Assembly: GCF_900101685.1 (NCBI RefSeq)
Contig: NZ_FMZZ01000001.1
Span: forward strand, 806,001 to 870,000
Direction: 5' to 3'
Source: Actinokineospora iranica
GTDB lineage: Bacteria; Actinomycetota; Actinomycetes; Mycobacteriales; Pseudonocardiaceae
DNA: 64,000 bases
Shown here: positions 7,714-15,480 of the stretch, in pieces
Layout: every line of letters begins with the position of its first letter
Position numbering within the stretch: the first letter of the stretch is position 1
The notes under the pieces: generated by a model
Seen by the model: only the letters and a program-made list of their open reading frames with translations
What the model was told of the DNA's origin: nothing
The model's database searches: none
Made by a program: the position numbers and the translations under genes

Positions 7714-8815
7714 CCGCGCGCCCGCGACGCCATGCCTGGTGATGGACCTCGACGTGGTGCGGGCCAACTACCGCGCCCTGCGGGCAGCGCTGCCCGAGGC
7801 GGCGGTTTTCTACGCGGTCAAGGCGAATCCGGCCCCGGAGGTCGTGGCCGCGCTGGTCGCCGAGGGGTCCGCGTTCGACGTGGCGAGCACCGGAGAGATC
7901 GACCTGTGCCTGGCCCAGGGCGCCGCGCCGGAGTCGCTGTCCTACGGCAACCCGATCAAGAAACCGGCCGACATCGCGCACGCCTTCGCCCGCGGTGTGC
8001 GGCGATTCACGTTCGACTCCGACGGCGACCTGGCGAACCTGGCCGAGCACGCGCCGGGGTCGCGGGTGTCGTGCCGGTTCCTGGTCGACGCGCCCGCGTC
8101 GGGCACGCCGTTCGGCCGCAAGTTCGGCTGCGCCCCGCAGATGGCGCTGCGGCTGCTGGCCAGGGCCGCCGACCTCGGCCTCGACGTCGACGGCGCGTGC
8201 TTCCACGTCGGGTCGCAGCACACCGACCCGGCGGCGTGGACCGCGGGCATCGCCCAGGCCGCCTGGATCGCCCGCGGGCTGGCCGAGTGCGGCGTGCCGA
8301 CCCGCTCGCTCAACCTCGGCGGCGGCTTCCCCACCGCCTACCGCACCCCCGCTCCCCCGCTGGCCGCGCACGCCGCGGCGATCCGCGCCGCGGTCGCCGA
8401 GCATTTCGACACCGCACCCGAGCTGCTCATCGAGCCCGGGCGCGCGGTGGTGGCGACAGCGGGCCTGATCCGCTCGGAAGTGGTGCTGGTGTCACGCAAG
8501 TCCGACACCGACGAGCACCGCTGGGTCTATCTCGACATCGGCCGCTATTCCGGACTGGCGGAAACCGAGAACGAGTACATCGCCTACCGGTTGCGCACCG
8601 CGCACCCGGTGGAGTCCCCGGACGGCCCGGTGATCATCGCCGGGCCGACCTGCGACGGCGATGACGTGCTCTACCAACACACCCCGTACCGTCTGCCGAC
8701 GGCGTTACGGGCAGGCGACCACGTCGACATCCTCGACGCGGGCGCCTACACGGCAAGTTATTCCTCGGTGTCCTTCAACGGCTTTCCGCCCCTTCCGACG
8801 CTTTTCGTCGGCTGA
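7577..8815 (+). CDS. Type III PLP-dependent ornithine/lysine decarboxylase family
   Basis: A fold-type III PLP enzyme of the ornithine/diaminopimelate decarboxylase family, about 385-412 aa. The PLP lysine is in FYAVKANP (Lys82 from the first ATG). FHVGSQ, LNLGGGFPT, IEPGRAVV and AGPTCDGDDVLY (active-site Cys) are all present. The family makes putrescine or cadaverine, and the adjacent SpeD and SpeE-like genes support a polyamine role. The start is uncertain: ATG 7577, ATG 7607 and GTG 7655 are in frame and none has a good ribosome binding site. GTG 7655 would remove most of the overlap with the previous gene. Confidence 0.86.
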   Translation: MVRADVIQSAMATPSVVTRLGITVHAVLDSLSSPDVSTRLRAFLDDRAPATPCLVMDLDVVRANYRALRAALPEAAVFYAVKANPAPEVVAALVAEGSAFDVASTGEIDLCLAQGAAPESLSYGNPIKKPADIAHAFARGVRRFTFDSDGDLANLAEHAPGSRVSCRFLVDAPASGTPFGRKFGCAPQMALRLLARAADLGLDVDGACFHVGSQHTDPAAWTAGIAQAAWIARGLAECGVPTRSLNLGGGFPTAYRTPAPPLAAHAAAIRAAVAEHFDTAPELLIEPGRAVVATAGLIRSEVVLVSRKSDTDEHRWVYLDIGRYSGLAETENEYIAYRLRTAHPVESPDGPVIIAGPTCDGDDVLYQHTPYRLPTALRAGDHVDILDAGAYTASYSSVSFNGFPPLPTLFVG

Positions 8816-8839
8816 TCCCCCTCGCAGGAGGTAAGACAG

Positions 8840-9241
8840 ATGTCGTACGACCGTGCGCCCGAACAGGGTGTCGGCTACTTCGCAGGCCGACACGTGCTCG
8901 CCGAGTTCGACGGGGTCGATCCGTTGCTGCTCGACGATCTGACCTTCCTCCGCGACACCCTCGAGCAGTCGCTGCGCAGCGCGGGAGCCACCGTCTGCGA
9001 CGTGGTGTCGAAGCGGTTCGAACCGCAGGGGGTGACCGTGCTGGCGCTGCTGTCGGAGTCGCACGCGTCCATCCACACGTACCCCGAAATCGGGTCTCTG
9101 TTCGTGGACGTGTTCACCTGCGGCGAGACAGCGGACCCCGAACTCGCGGTGGCCCTGCTGCGCGACAACCTGGGCGCGCTCGACGCCCGGATCACCACCG
9201 TCCACAGGGGATACCCGGTGCCTTCGGAGCCCGCCCGATGA
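8840..9241 (+). CDS. speD: S-adenosylmethionine decarboxylase proenzyme
   Basis: A 133-aa SpeD/SpeH-type proenzyme that self-cleaves at the conserved Ser77 in SESHASIHTYPE to form the pyruvoyl cofactor. It produces decarboxylated SAM, the aminopropyl donor for spermidine synthesis. VFTCG and the N-terminal GYFAGRHVLAEFDG are typical. AGGAGGT lies 8 nt before the ATG. The gene follows the decarboxylase by 24 bp, and its TGA overlaps the ATG of the SpeE-like gene (ATGA at 9238-9241), so the three genes look like one operon. Confidence 0.93.
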   Translation: MSYDRAPEQGVGYFAGRHVLAEFDGVDPLLLDDLTFLRDTLEQSLRSAGATVCDVVSKRFEPQGVTVLALLSESHASIHTYPEIGSLFVDVFTCGETADPELAVALLRDNLGALDARITTVHRGYPVPSEPAR

Positions 9242-10083
9242 CCACGATCGTGGAGCCCCTTGGCGCGGGCATGACGCGGGTGTGGGAGATGCCCGAGGTG
9301 CTGGTGGACACCCGCACCGAGTTCCAGCACCTGGTGATCGGCAAGACCGCGCAGGGCGTCAGCCTGTTCTGCGACGACGACCGGCAGAGCACCGAGTTCA
9401 GCCAGCTCACCTACCACGAGGCGCTGCTGGTGCCCGCGCTGCTGCTCGCGGGCAAGGTGGAGCGCGTGCTGGTGGTCGGCTCCAGCGAGGGCGTGGTGTC
9501 CCAGATCGCCGTCGCGGCGGGCGCGTCGGTGGTCGACCACGTGGACATCGACCAGCGGGCCGTCGAGCTGTGCGCCGAGCACCTGCCCTACGGGTACACG
9601 CCCGAGGAGCTTTCCGCGGCCGTCGCCGGTGACGGCCCGGTGCGGGTGCACTACGCGGACGGGTGGCGGTTCCTGGCCGAGACGACCGACACCTACGACA
9701 TCGTCCTGGTCGACCTGCCCGACGAGCGGCCCGAGTTCGCCCAGCACAACCGGCTCTACGAGGAGGAGTTCCTCACCCGCTGCGAGTCGGTCCTCGCCGA
9801 CGGCGGGGTCGTGGTGTGCCAGGCGGGCTGCCAGACGATGTGGCGCAACGAGACGCTGCTGCGGTCGTGGCGGCGGTTCCACGAGGTGTTCGGCACGACG
9901 GTGTACTACGGCTCCGACGAGCACGAGTGGGCGTTCCTGTTCGGTCTCGCGGAGTCTGTTCCGGACCCTCTGGAGCGGATGATCGCGCGGCTGGAGACCC
10001 TGCCGTACCGGCCGTCGACGATCGACGCGGACGCGCTGCGCGGCTGCACGGTCCCGCCGTACACGGTGCGCCGGTCGCTCTGA
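9238..10083 (+). CDS. Spermidine synthase-like aminopropyltransferase
   Basis: A 281-aa Rossmann protein of the spermidine synthase/PABMT family. FSQLTYHEALLVPALLL matches the substrate-gating region, VLVVGSSEGVVSQIAVAAGA replaces the usual glycine-rich GGGDGG motif, VDHVDIDQRAVELC holds the acidic nucleoside contact, and VDLPDERPE replaces the usual catalytic DSSDP-like loop while keeping acidic residues. It overlaps speD by 4 nt. The expected reaction is aminopropyl transfer from decarboxylated SAM to putrescine or another diamine. The changed motifs leave the acceptor open. Confidence 0.8.
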   Translation: MTTIVEPLGAGMTRVWEMPEVLVDTRTEFQHLVIGKTAQGVSLFCDDDRQSTEFSQLTYHEALLVPALLLAGKVERVLVVGSSEGVVSQIAVAAGASVVDHVDIDQRAVELCAEHLPYGYTPEELSAAVAGDGPVRVHYADGWRFLAETTDTYDIVLVDLPDERPEFAQHNRLYEEEFLTRCESVLADGGVVVCQAGCQTMWRNETLLRSWRRFHEVFGTTVYYGSDEHEWAFLFGLAESVPDPLERMIARLETLPYRPSTIDADALRGCTVPPYTVRRSL

Positions 10084-10583
10084 CGCACCCGCCCGCGCAC
10101 TTCGCCGCGGACGACTCCCTGGTCAGCGGCCTGCTGGCCAATCACGGCGCGGCAGACCTGGTGACGGCGACGTCGTCAGGTCTGCCGCGACCCCGCTGCC
10201 GTTCGTCCACGACGGCGGCTCGCCGCTCGGGCACGTCGCGCGCGCCAACGACCAGTGGCGCCTCCCCGTCCTGGCACGCGGCCAAGGCCGAGCACGGCCG
10301 GGTCGTGGACTGGCTGGCCGCGCTGGTCCGCAAGCTGACCGAGAAGCACGAGGCGGGCAGGCAGGCCCCGTGGTCGGTGGACGACGCGCCCGAGCGGTTC
10401 GCCCGGGGGCAGCCGCGCGCCATCGGCGGCGTCGCACTGGTCATCAGCCGGATCGAGGCCAAGGCCGGCCAGAACCGCTCTGCCGCGGACGCTCTTGGCG
10501 TGGTAGCAGGCTTGACCGCCGACGGTCAGACCGAGATGGCCGAGGCCGTCAGAGCTTCTCGCCCGCCCGAACCTTGTGCGTGA
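10084..10583 (+). pseudogene. Decayed PaiB-like FMN-binding regulator
   Basis: Fragments of a PaiB-family (FMN-binding split-barrel) protein lie in two frames. HPPAHFAADDSLVSGLLANH opens in one frame, TPLPFVHDGGSPLGHVARAN is in another, and the first frame resumes with SPSWHAAKAEHGRVV and LVRKLTEKHEAGRQAPWS through AKAGQNRSAADALGVVAGL. Pieces between these are missing and there is no good start codon. Intact relatives are about 210 aa. It lies directly after the polyamine genes; in Bacillus, PaiB is encoded with the spermidine acetyltransferase PaiA, so the placement may reflect an old link. Confidence 0.72.
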
Positions 10584-10902
10584 CCTTCCGCTCCACCACG
10601 AACGACACGAACGGGATCATGCCCGCCACCAGCACCAGCAGCGTCCCCTTCACCGACCACCGCGCCTTGAGCGCCAAGTCGAACGCGACCAGCAGGTAGA
10701 CGGCATAGAGGAAGCCGTGCGCCGGTCCCACGATCGCCACCGGGGTCGCGTTGTCGAAGCCGTACTTGACGACCATCGCCACCACCAGGGCGAGCAGCCC
10801 CACACCCACGATGTAGGCGAGCACCCGAAACCGGGCGAGCGCACCGCGAACCCCCTTGGCGGCGACCGCCTGGGCCGGGTTCTCCTCGTCGGTCATGCTC
10901 AT
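10549..10902 (-). CDS. DUF3817 membrane protein
   Basis: A 117-aa protein with about three transmembrane helices. FRVLAYIVGVGLLALVVAMV, VGPAHGFLYAVYLLVAFDLA and GTLLVLVAGMIPFVSFVVER match DUF3817, a small integral membrane family of unknown function widespread in actinobacteria. The ATG at 10902 sits at the 3' end of a junction element that separates it from the gene upstream. The 3' end overlaps the decayed PaiB gene convergently by 35 bp. Confidence 0.85.
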   Translation of the reverse strand: MSMTDEENPAQAVAAKGVRGALARFRVLAYIVGVGLLALVVAMVVKYGFDNATPVAIVGPAHGFLYAVYLLVAFDLALKARWSVKGTLLVLVAGMIPFVSFVVERKVTHKVRAGEKL

Positions 10903-10975
10903 CGGTCTACCTCACACGCTCGGCGGCCCACTCGCGGGCGCGCTGTGTCAATGATCCGCTCGCAGGCCTGCTCAT
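10903..10975 (-). repeat. Diverged single copy of the junction element
   Basis: Reading the minus strand from 10975, ATGAGC (whose TGA is the stop of the upstream gene) is followed by TGCGAGC, a CATTGACACAG core identical to the permease repeats, and GTGTGAGGT near the end, then the ATGAGC start of the DUF3817 gene. The mini-ORF from the first ATG ends at a TAG five bases before the downstream ATG. The GGCCACC hairpin is not preserved. Length is 73 bp against 74 in the permease array. Confidence 0.82.
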
Positions 10976-11301
10976 CGGGTCTCCTGGTCAGCGTCAAGGC
11001 GGGCAAGGTAGCGGTTGTAGGCGGCCAACTCGTCGTCGGGCTCGGACTCGCCCGCGGCCCCGGAGGGTTGCGGCGGCTTGGCGGCCTCACGGTCCCGCAG
11101 CCTGCGCATCCGCCAGAACATGTAGGCAGGCGCCACCCCGAACAACGGCCACTGCAGAACATAGCCAAGGTTCTGAAACGTCCCATTGGCCGACTCGAAC
11201 CGCTGCCACTGCCACCAGGCCAGCCCGCAGCACACGGCCAACGACACCGCACACACCGCGATGACGAGCACCTTGCGCCCAGCACGAGACAAATCGGCCA
11301 C
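10972..11301 (-). CDS. Small two-helix membrane protein with charged tail
   Basis: A 109-aa protein. VLVIAVCAVSLAVCCGLAWW is the first transmembrane helix and NLGYVLQWPLFGVAPAYMFW the second, followed by basic WRMRRLRDRE and an acidic, probably disordered C-terminus. The WWQWQRFES motif recalls small actinobacterial membrane proteins without an assigned role. GTG 11301 is the likely start; no clear ribosome binding site precedes it. The stop lies in the ATGA that opens the junction element leading to the DUF3817 gene, so the two genes are probably co-translated. Confidence 0.75.
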   Translation of the reverse strand: MADLSRAGRKVLVIAVCAVSLAVCCGLAWWQWQRFESANGTFQNLGYVLQWPLFGVAPAYMFWRMRRLRDREAAKPPQPSGAAGESEPDDELAAYNRYLARLDADQETR

Positions 11302-11462
11302 GCCCCGATGCTAGCCCCGCACCCCTGAGAGACCCCCGTCACCCTGCGGAGTCGCCGTGACCGGGGTTCCCACCGCGACGGCTGAGCGCGACGGTCCCGT
11401 AACGTGCGTGAGCCGTGGCCGATGTCGCCGGTGACGTCCGACCACCGCCAAGGAGATCCGCT

Positions 11463-12140
11463 GTGACCGTGCCCGTCATCCGCAGACTCGGTTCGCTGTG
11501 GTACTTCGCGGTGGTCATCGCCTCCCTGGGGATACTCGCCGCTGTGCCGTTCGTCCACGCCGCGGTGCGGCTGCGACGCCGGTCGGTCTGGGCGCTGGCC
11601 GCGGTGTACGGGGTGCTCGACGCGCTGGTCTTCGGTTACGCCATGGTGCAGGGTTCGAAACCGGACGCCCCCACGACCCCGCTGGACGCGGCGGTGATCC
11701 TGACCCTGCTGTCGATGCTGGTCGCCGCGTGCGCCCAACTCGGTTCCCTGCGCCGCGAGGCTTACGGCCTGTCCAGGGCCAACTACCCGACCATCCCGCC
11801 GCCTGCCCCCGTCGACCCGGCCATCGCGCAGGTCCTGGCCGCCCGCACCCGCCGCGCCCAGGCCAGGCACCTCGTCGAGACCGACCCCCTGATGGCCCGA
11901 GAACTCCACATCGGCCGCCCGGACCTCGACACCACCTACGACGACGGCGGCCTAGTGGACCTGGCCACCGCACCTGCCCCCGTCATCGCCGAAGTCTGCG
12001 GCCTCACGGCGGAGGAATCCGACCGCATCGCCGCCGCCCGAGGAACCTTCACCAACATCGATGAACTACTGGTCCTGACCGACCTCCCAGTCCACACCTG
12101 GGACCGCATCCGCGACCGCGCGGTAATCGTCGGCCCCTGA
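11463..12140 (+). CDS. Membrane protein with C-terminal helix-hairpin-helix
   Basis: About 225 aa from GTG 11463, chosen because AAGGAGAT lies 6 nt upstream. Three hydrophobic helices (around LGSLWYFAVVIASLGILAAV, WALAAVYGVLDALVFGYAM and AAVILTLLSMLVAACAQLGS) are followed by a linker and a ComEA-like helix-hairpin-helix: GLVDLATAPAPVIAEVCGL, then GTFTNIDELLVLTDLP. Such domains usually bind DNA or mediate packing. This fusion is common in actinobacteria without a known function. Confidence 0.75.
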   Translation: MTVPVIRRLGSLWYFAVVIASLGILAAVPFVHAAVRLRRRSVWALAAVYGVLDALVFGYAMVQGSKPDAPTTPLDAAVILTLLSMLVAACAQLGSLRREAYGLSRANYPTIPPPAPVDPAIAQVLAARTRRAQARHLVETDPLMARELHIGRPDLDTTYDDGGLVDLATAPAPVIAEVCGLTAEESDRIAAARGTFTNIDELLVLTDLPVHTWDRIRDRAVIVGP

Positions 12141-12167
12141 CCGGCCCGATTGGCGTCGCATCGACTG

Positions 12168-12539
12168 TCACAGGCTGAGAACCGAGAAGTCAGCCACTTC
12201 ACGAACCAGTTTGGACGCGAGGGTCCAGCGGATAACGGGGTCGGTAAAGGCCACGATGTGGTGGTCAATGGGCACCGGATACGGGTTCGCCGCTCGATAG
12301 CGAAGTCCGTCGACCCCGTAGAGCTCGAACGACTTCGCCCGCAGAAGGATGTGTCCCTTCCGCAACGCGGGGCAGGCCCGCACAGCCAGGTGCACACACG
12401 GCAGGCAGATCGGCGGCTCGCTGACCAGCATGTCCTCCGGCCATCGTTCGCCCTTGTCCCGCAGCAGCCACAGCACACCGTCGCCAGTGTGATCAGCCGC
12501 TGCCCCGCACACCTGACACAGCAGCCTGCGCATCGCCAC
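12168..12539 (-). CDS. Hypothetical Cys-rich protein, probable C-terminal half of a split gene
   Basis: A 123-aa frame starting MAMRRLLCQVCG with two CxxC pairs (CQVC and CLPC), so a zinc site is likely. From memory, Streptomyces relatives read through HPLRQRR directly into AMRRLLCQVCG as one protein. Here the first part is in the neighbouring frame (next entry, 12493-12783) and the frames switch near 12535-12545. It is probably one frameshifted gene, although re-initiation at this start cannot be excluded. Function unknown. Confidence 0.6.
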   Translation of the reverse strand: MAMRRLLCQVCGAAADHTGDGVLWLLRDKGERWPEDMLVSEPPICLPCVHLAVRACPALRKGHILLRAKSFELYGVDGLRYRAANPYPVPIDHHIVAFTDPVIRWTLASKLVREVADFSVLSL

Positions 12540-12783
12540 GCCGCTGCCGCAACGGATGCACCTTCGCGAACTCCGGCCTGCCCTGCCCGCGCTTGCCCGT
12601 CACCCGATCCCAGAGAACGCCCTTGCTGTCCCGATCAGCCAGGATCTCATCGGCATAGCCGATCCCCATTCCACCGCGCCGCTCCACGACACGGGGAAAC
12701 CTCACCCAGTCCTCCCCACTCCACGTGGTGACATACGGAACCACCATCCCGCCCCGATCAGCGACCGAACCGACATCACTCAC
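12493..12783 (-). CDS. Hypothetical protein, probable N-terminal half of a split gene
   Basis: A 96-aa frame. The GTG at 12783 overlaps the stop of the upstream 134-aa gene (GTGA). GIGYADEILADRDSKGVLW and GRPEFAKVHPLRQRR are the conserved parts; the last 15 or so residues after HPLRQRR look out of frame. Together with 12168-12539 it forms a typical two-part actinobacterial protein interrupted by a one-base frameshift. Function unknown. Confidence 0.55.
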   Translation of the reverse strand: MSDVGSVADRGGMVVPYVTTWSGEDWVRFPRVVERRGGMGIGYADEILADRDSKGVLWDRVTGKRGQGRPEFAKVHPLRQRRGDAQAAVSGVRGSG

Positions 12784-13184
12784 ACCGCACCTCCCAGCAC
12801 AGGCCCCACCGGGCGAATGCGGTTGCCACTCGGGTCAGTCAGCAACGCGTCCACCGGAAGCAACACATCTGGCGCCCACGGCTCACCTGGCGCGGACAGC
12901 TTCACCAACTCCCGAGCAATGCCAACGATGTCGGCACCATGCTTCATCCACCCGATGCCGCCTCCCGCATCAAGCACGACCCGCATTCCGAGCACCTGAC
13001 CTCGGCCGAGGACGAAGACCCCATCGGTGTGCGTCGTGTGACGGCGACTGGCCGCCACACCAAACGAGTCGTCGTTCTCACTGAGCAGGTGAAACCTCCA
13101 TCTGCCCTCCCCCGCCGCCAACAGGTCACGCAACTCCGGAAACCGAGACACGGCACTGGCTTCGGTGATCAGGACATAAGCCAT
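12780..13184 (-). CDS. Hypothetical protein, first gene of a three-frame leftward unit
   Basis: A 134-aa soluble protein starting MAYVLITEASAVSRFPELRDLL. No known domain recognised. It is translationally coupled (GTGA overlap) to the next frame. The cluster faces an XRE-type regulator across about 250 bp, an arrangement often seen for small actinobacterial regulatory or toxin-like modules; that link is only positional. Confidence 0.6.
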   Translation of the reverse strand: MAYVLITEASAVSRFPELRDLLAAGEGRWRFHLLSENDDSFGVAASRRHTTHTDGVFVLGRGQVLGMRVVLDAGGGIGWMKHGADIVGIARELVKLSAPGEPWAPDVLLPVDALLTDPSGNRIRPVGPVLGGAV

Positions 13185-13435
13185 CGGTCAACTCCCAAAC
13201 ACGGCAACGGGAAGACGACACCCAGCGCCCGAACGGGCCATTACGCCACATACCTGGGGCAGAGACCGGACGCTGGCTGCTCCAGCGCTGGGTGTCTCTC
13301 GTGAGCGTGGTCCGTGCCCGCGAGCGGACACAGAGCACGGAATCTGGTCTGTTGGCGGCGAAGATAGGCACTGCTAGCCTTGACCAGCAGTAACGCGCCT
13401 GATGCAGACTGTCACCCGATGGAGGGAAGAACACG

Positions 13436-14306
13436 GTGCAGAAGCGGACCCGCCTGGCTCGCGCGCGCAAGGCGGCGGGCTACACCCAAGAGACGTTGGC
13501 CGAGGCGATGCGTGTGGACCGTGGCACCATCTTCCGGTGGGAGCAAGGCCGCAACGAACCCTTGCCCTACTTGCGGCCCAAGTTGGCCAAACTTCTCCGC
13601 TTGTCACCAGACGAACTTGAGAACTCACTTGCAAACAGATCCACCACCAACACTTCCAGCGCATCCTACGCTTTTCCCGAAAGCACGGCCCCCAATAACA
13701 GAAATAGAACAGAGATGGGAGCATCTCGCCAAACAGACAAATGCCGTGATCGAACTGACCGTGCAGCTTCTCGTCGATATCGACGAGGCGGGCAATGCGA
13801 CCTTAACCGGGCGGCACGAATTGTTCAACCACGACCCCCGCCCAGTCTCCCGACTTAGCCGCGAGTTGTGGTTCGAGCATACCGAAGGAATATTGCGTAT
13901 TCGCCCACTGCAAGAAGGGAAACGTCGAGTCGCCATAGCCCGGGTACACGACACCAACAACCTGGCCAAGTTCGCCTGCTCGCCCTCACCTGCCATACAA
14001 CCAGGCGAATCGGCTGTTGTCGGGTACACATGCGAAGGCGGTCGGTTCATCAGCGATCACCACTGGCAGCAGACTGCTATGCGATACACACGACAGTTCT
14101 CCATCAGACTCCGGCATCGCGGCGCCCGGCAACTCGTGAGCTGTGTCACGCTGGAAGAACACCCGGACGGCTCACAGAACTCGGCAACGGAAGCGCTGGA
14201 CTGGGAAGATTCCGAAGGTGACGTGACGCTCACTCTACGTCGAGAACTGCTGCACCCGAATCAGGTGATCACACTCCGCTGGGAGGTTGACCGTGGTTCT
14301 GCGTGA
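13436..14306 (+). pseudogene. XRE-family regulator split by a frameshift
   Basis: GTG 13436 starts an XRE helix-turn-helix (RLARARKAAGYTQETLAEAM, then RGTIFRWEQGRNEPLPYLRP). After about residue 65 the matching C-terminal sequence continues in the frame two bases away: PPITEIEQRWEHLAKQ, LTVQLLVDIDEAGNATLTGR, RELWFEHTEGILRI, ending at 14306. That C-terminal frame has no ATG or GTG start at the junction, so a frameshift near 13635-13690 is likely. The HTH frame alone ends at 13858. A sequencing error or programmed frameshift is possible. The downstream genes probably formed one operon with it. Confidence 0.62.
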
Positions 14307-14556
14307 CCAGATCGAACAGGTACTCCGTTCCTGGAACGCATACGAACTGAGCTGCGGCAATCCTGCCATAATCGACTTCGACTGCCATCCCGTCGAACAT
14401 GAGGTTCCGGCGGCTCGTGACCGTCTCTGGGTACACAGCCAACTTGTAGACCTACAGCACGAGACTTCGCCTGACTCATGGCTTGGTCAACGTCTCGGCG
14501 CCGATCTGGCTTATCTCCGCGCCCTTCTGGGAGAGCGGTGGCCGCTGGGCAACTAG
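14293..14556 (+). CDS. Small hypothetical protein in the XRE operon
   Basis: About 87 aa from GTG 14293, which has GGGAGG 6 nt upstream and overlaps the end of the preceding frame. It contains IEQVLRSWNAYELSCGNP and a C-terminal DLAYLRALLGERWPL. No family recognised. It is acidic, soluble and has no signal peptide. Overlap with the preceding regulator implies coupled expression. Confidence 0.6.
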   Translation: MVLRDQIEQVLRSWNAYELSCGNPAIIDFDCHPVEHEVPAARDRLWVHSQLVDLQHETSPDSWLGQRLGADLAYLRALLGERWPLGN

Positions 14557-14691
14557 CTCAGGGCAACGCAGGGGTGCGGATTTTCCGGGTGGCCTGCGAA
14601 CCACGTCGAAACTCGCGGCGAACAAGCGCGCACACACATCGCCGAACTGGGTATCGGCTGGCACCGTGACACCAACAAAGAACTCGAAGCC

Positions 14692-15480
14692 ATGGAAGGC
14701 CCGCTAGAAGCGGAAGAGGCGCCGCAGGCGATCCGGCAGGCCGCCGACGAACTGGAGCCGTTGGTGCGACAGGCCACTGGAGCGACTGCCGACTTCAGGC
14801 TGCGCGTTGAGACGGTCGCAGTCGACGCTTACTGGGCGTACTGGCTGGACGGCGCTGGACAGGACATACGCTTGAGAATCAACCTACGCCGGGCACGATT
14901 CACCCGGGTGCGCGCCCGCCAATTCGCGCTACACGAGATACTCGGCCACGGATTGCAATACGCCAATTTGGCGGCGCGGTGCGCCCACGAAAGCGTGCCC
15001 TGGGTTCGACTGCTGTCGGTATTCGCACCGCACCAAGTTCTCTTGGAAGGACTTGCCCAGGCTCTGCCGTTGTTTGTCAACGCGGACGACCTGGCACTGG
15101 CCACTCGCGTGCGGCTCGACCACTATCTTCAACTCGTGCGAGCCGAACTACATCTGGCCATCAACAATGGAACAAGCGCGGCAGAATGTGCGGCCCACGC
15201 GAAAGAAAGAGTGCCATTCTGGACCGAGCAGGAAATCGCCGACCACCTCGCGGATTGCGGCGCTGACTCCCTCCTGCGTTCTTACCTGTGGGCGTACCCG
15301 GCAGGTCTGGACTGGTTTGTCGCCTTGGCTGAGGTGCCGGGTACTGTGGCACAGGAGGTTCTTCATGACGCATACCGCGACCCGCTTAGCCCGGCCGACC
15401 TCGAAGCCAAGTGGCCGACTGGGCCAACTATCGGAGGACCAGGAACCACTGTTCGTCTACGGGAGCCTACGCTTCCCTGA
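14692..15480 (+). CDS. HEILGH-motif protein, possible zinc metallopeptidase
   Basis: About 262 aa from ATG 14692. The central FALHEILGHGLQYANL carries an HExxxH-type pattern as in zinc metallopeptidases, and a later LLEGLAQALPLFV supplies a possible third ligand Glu. No signal peptide. The same frame stays open upstream to the stop of the previous gene and reads plausible coding sequence (GEQARTHIAELGIGWHRD), but no usual start codon is present there, so the N-terminus is uncertain. It overlaps the next gene by 116 bp. The peptidase role is inferred from the motif only. Confidence 0.6.
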   Translation: MEGPLEAEEAPQAIRQAADELEPLVRQATGATADFRLRVETVAVDAYWAYWLDGAGQDIRLRINLRRARFTRVRARQFALHEILGHGLQYANLAARCAHESVPWVRLLSVFAPHQVLLEGLAQALPLFVNADDLALATRVRLDHYLQLVRAELHLAINNGTSAAECAAHAKERVPFWTEQEIADHLADCGADSLLRSYLWAYPAGLDWFVALAEVPGTVAQEVLHDAYRDPLSPADLEAKWPTGPTIGGPGTTVRLREPTLP

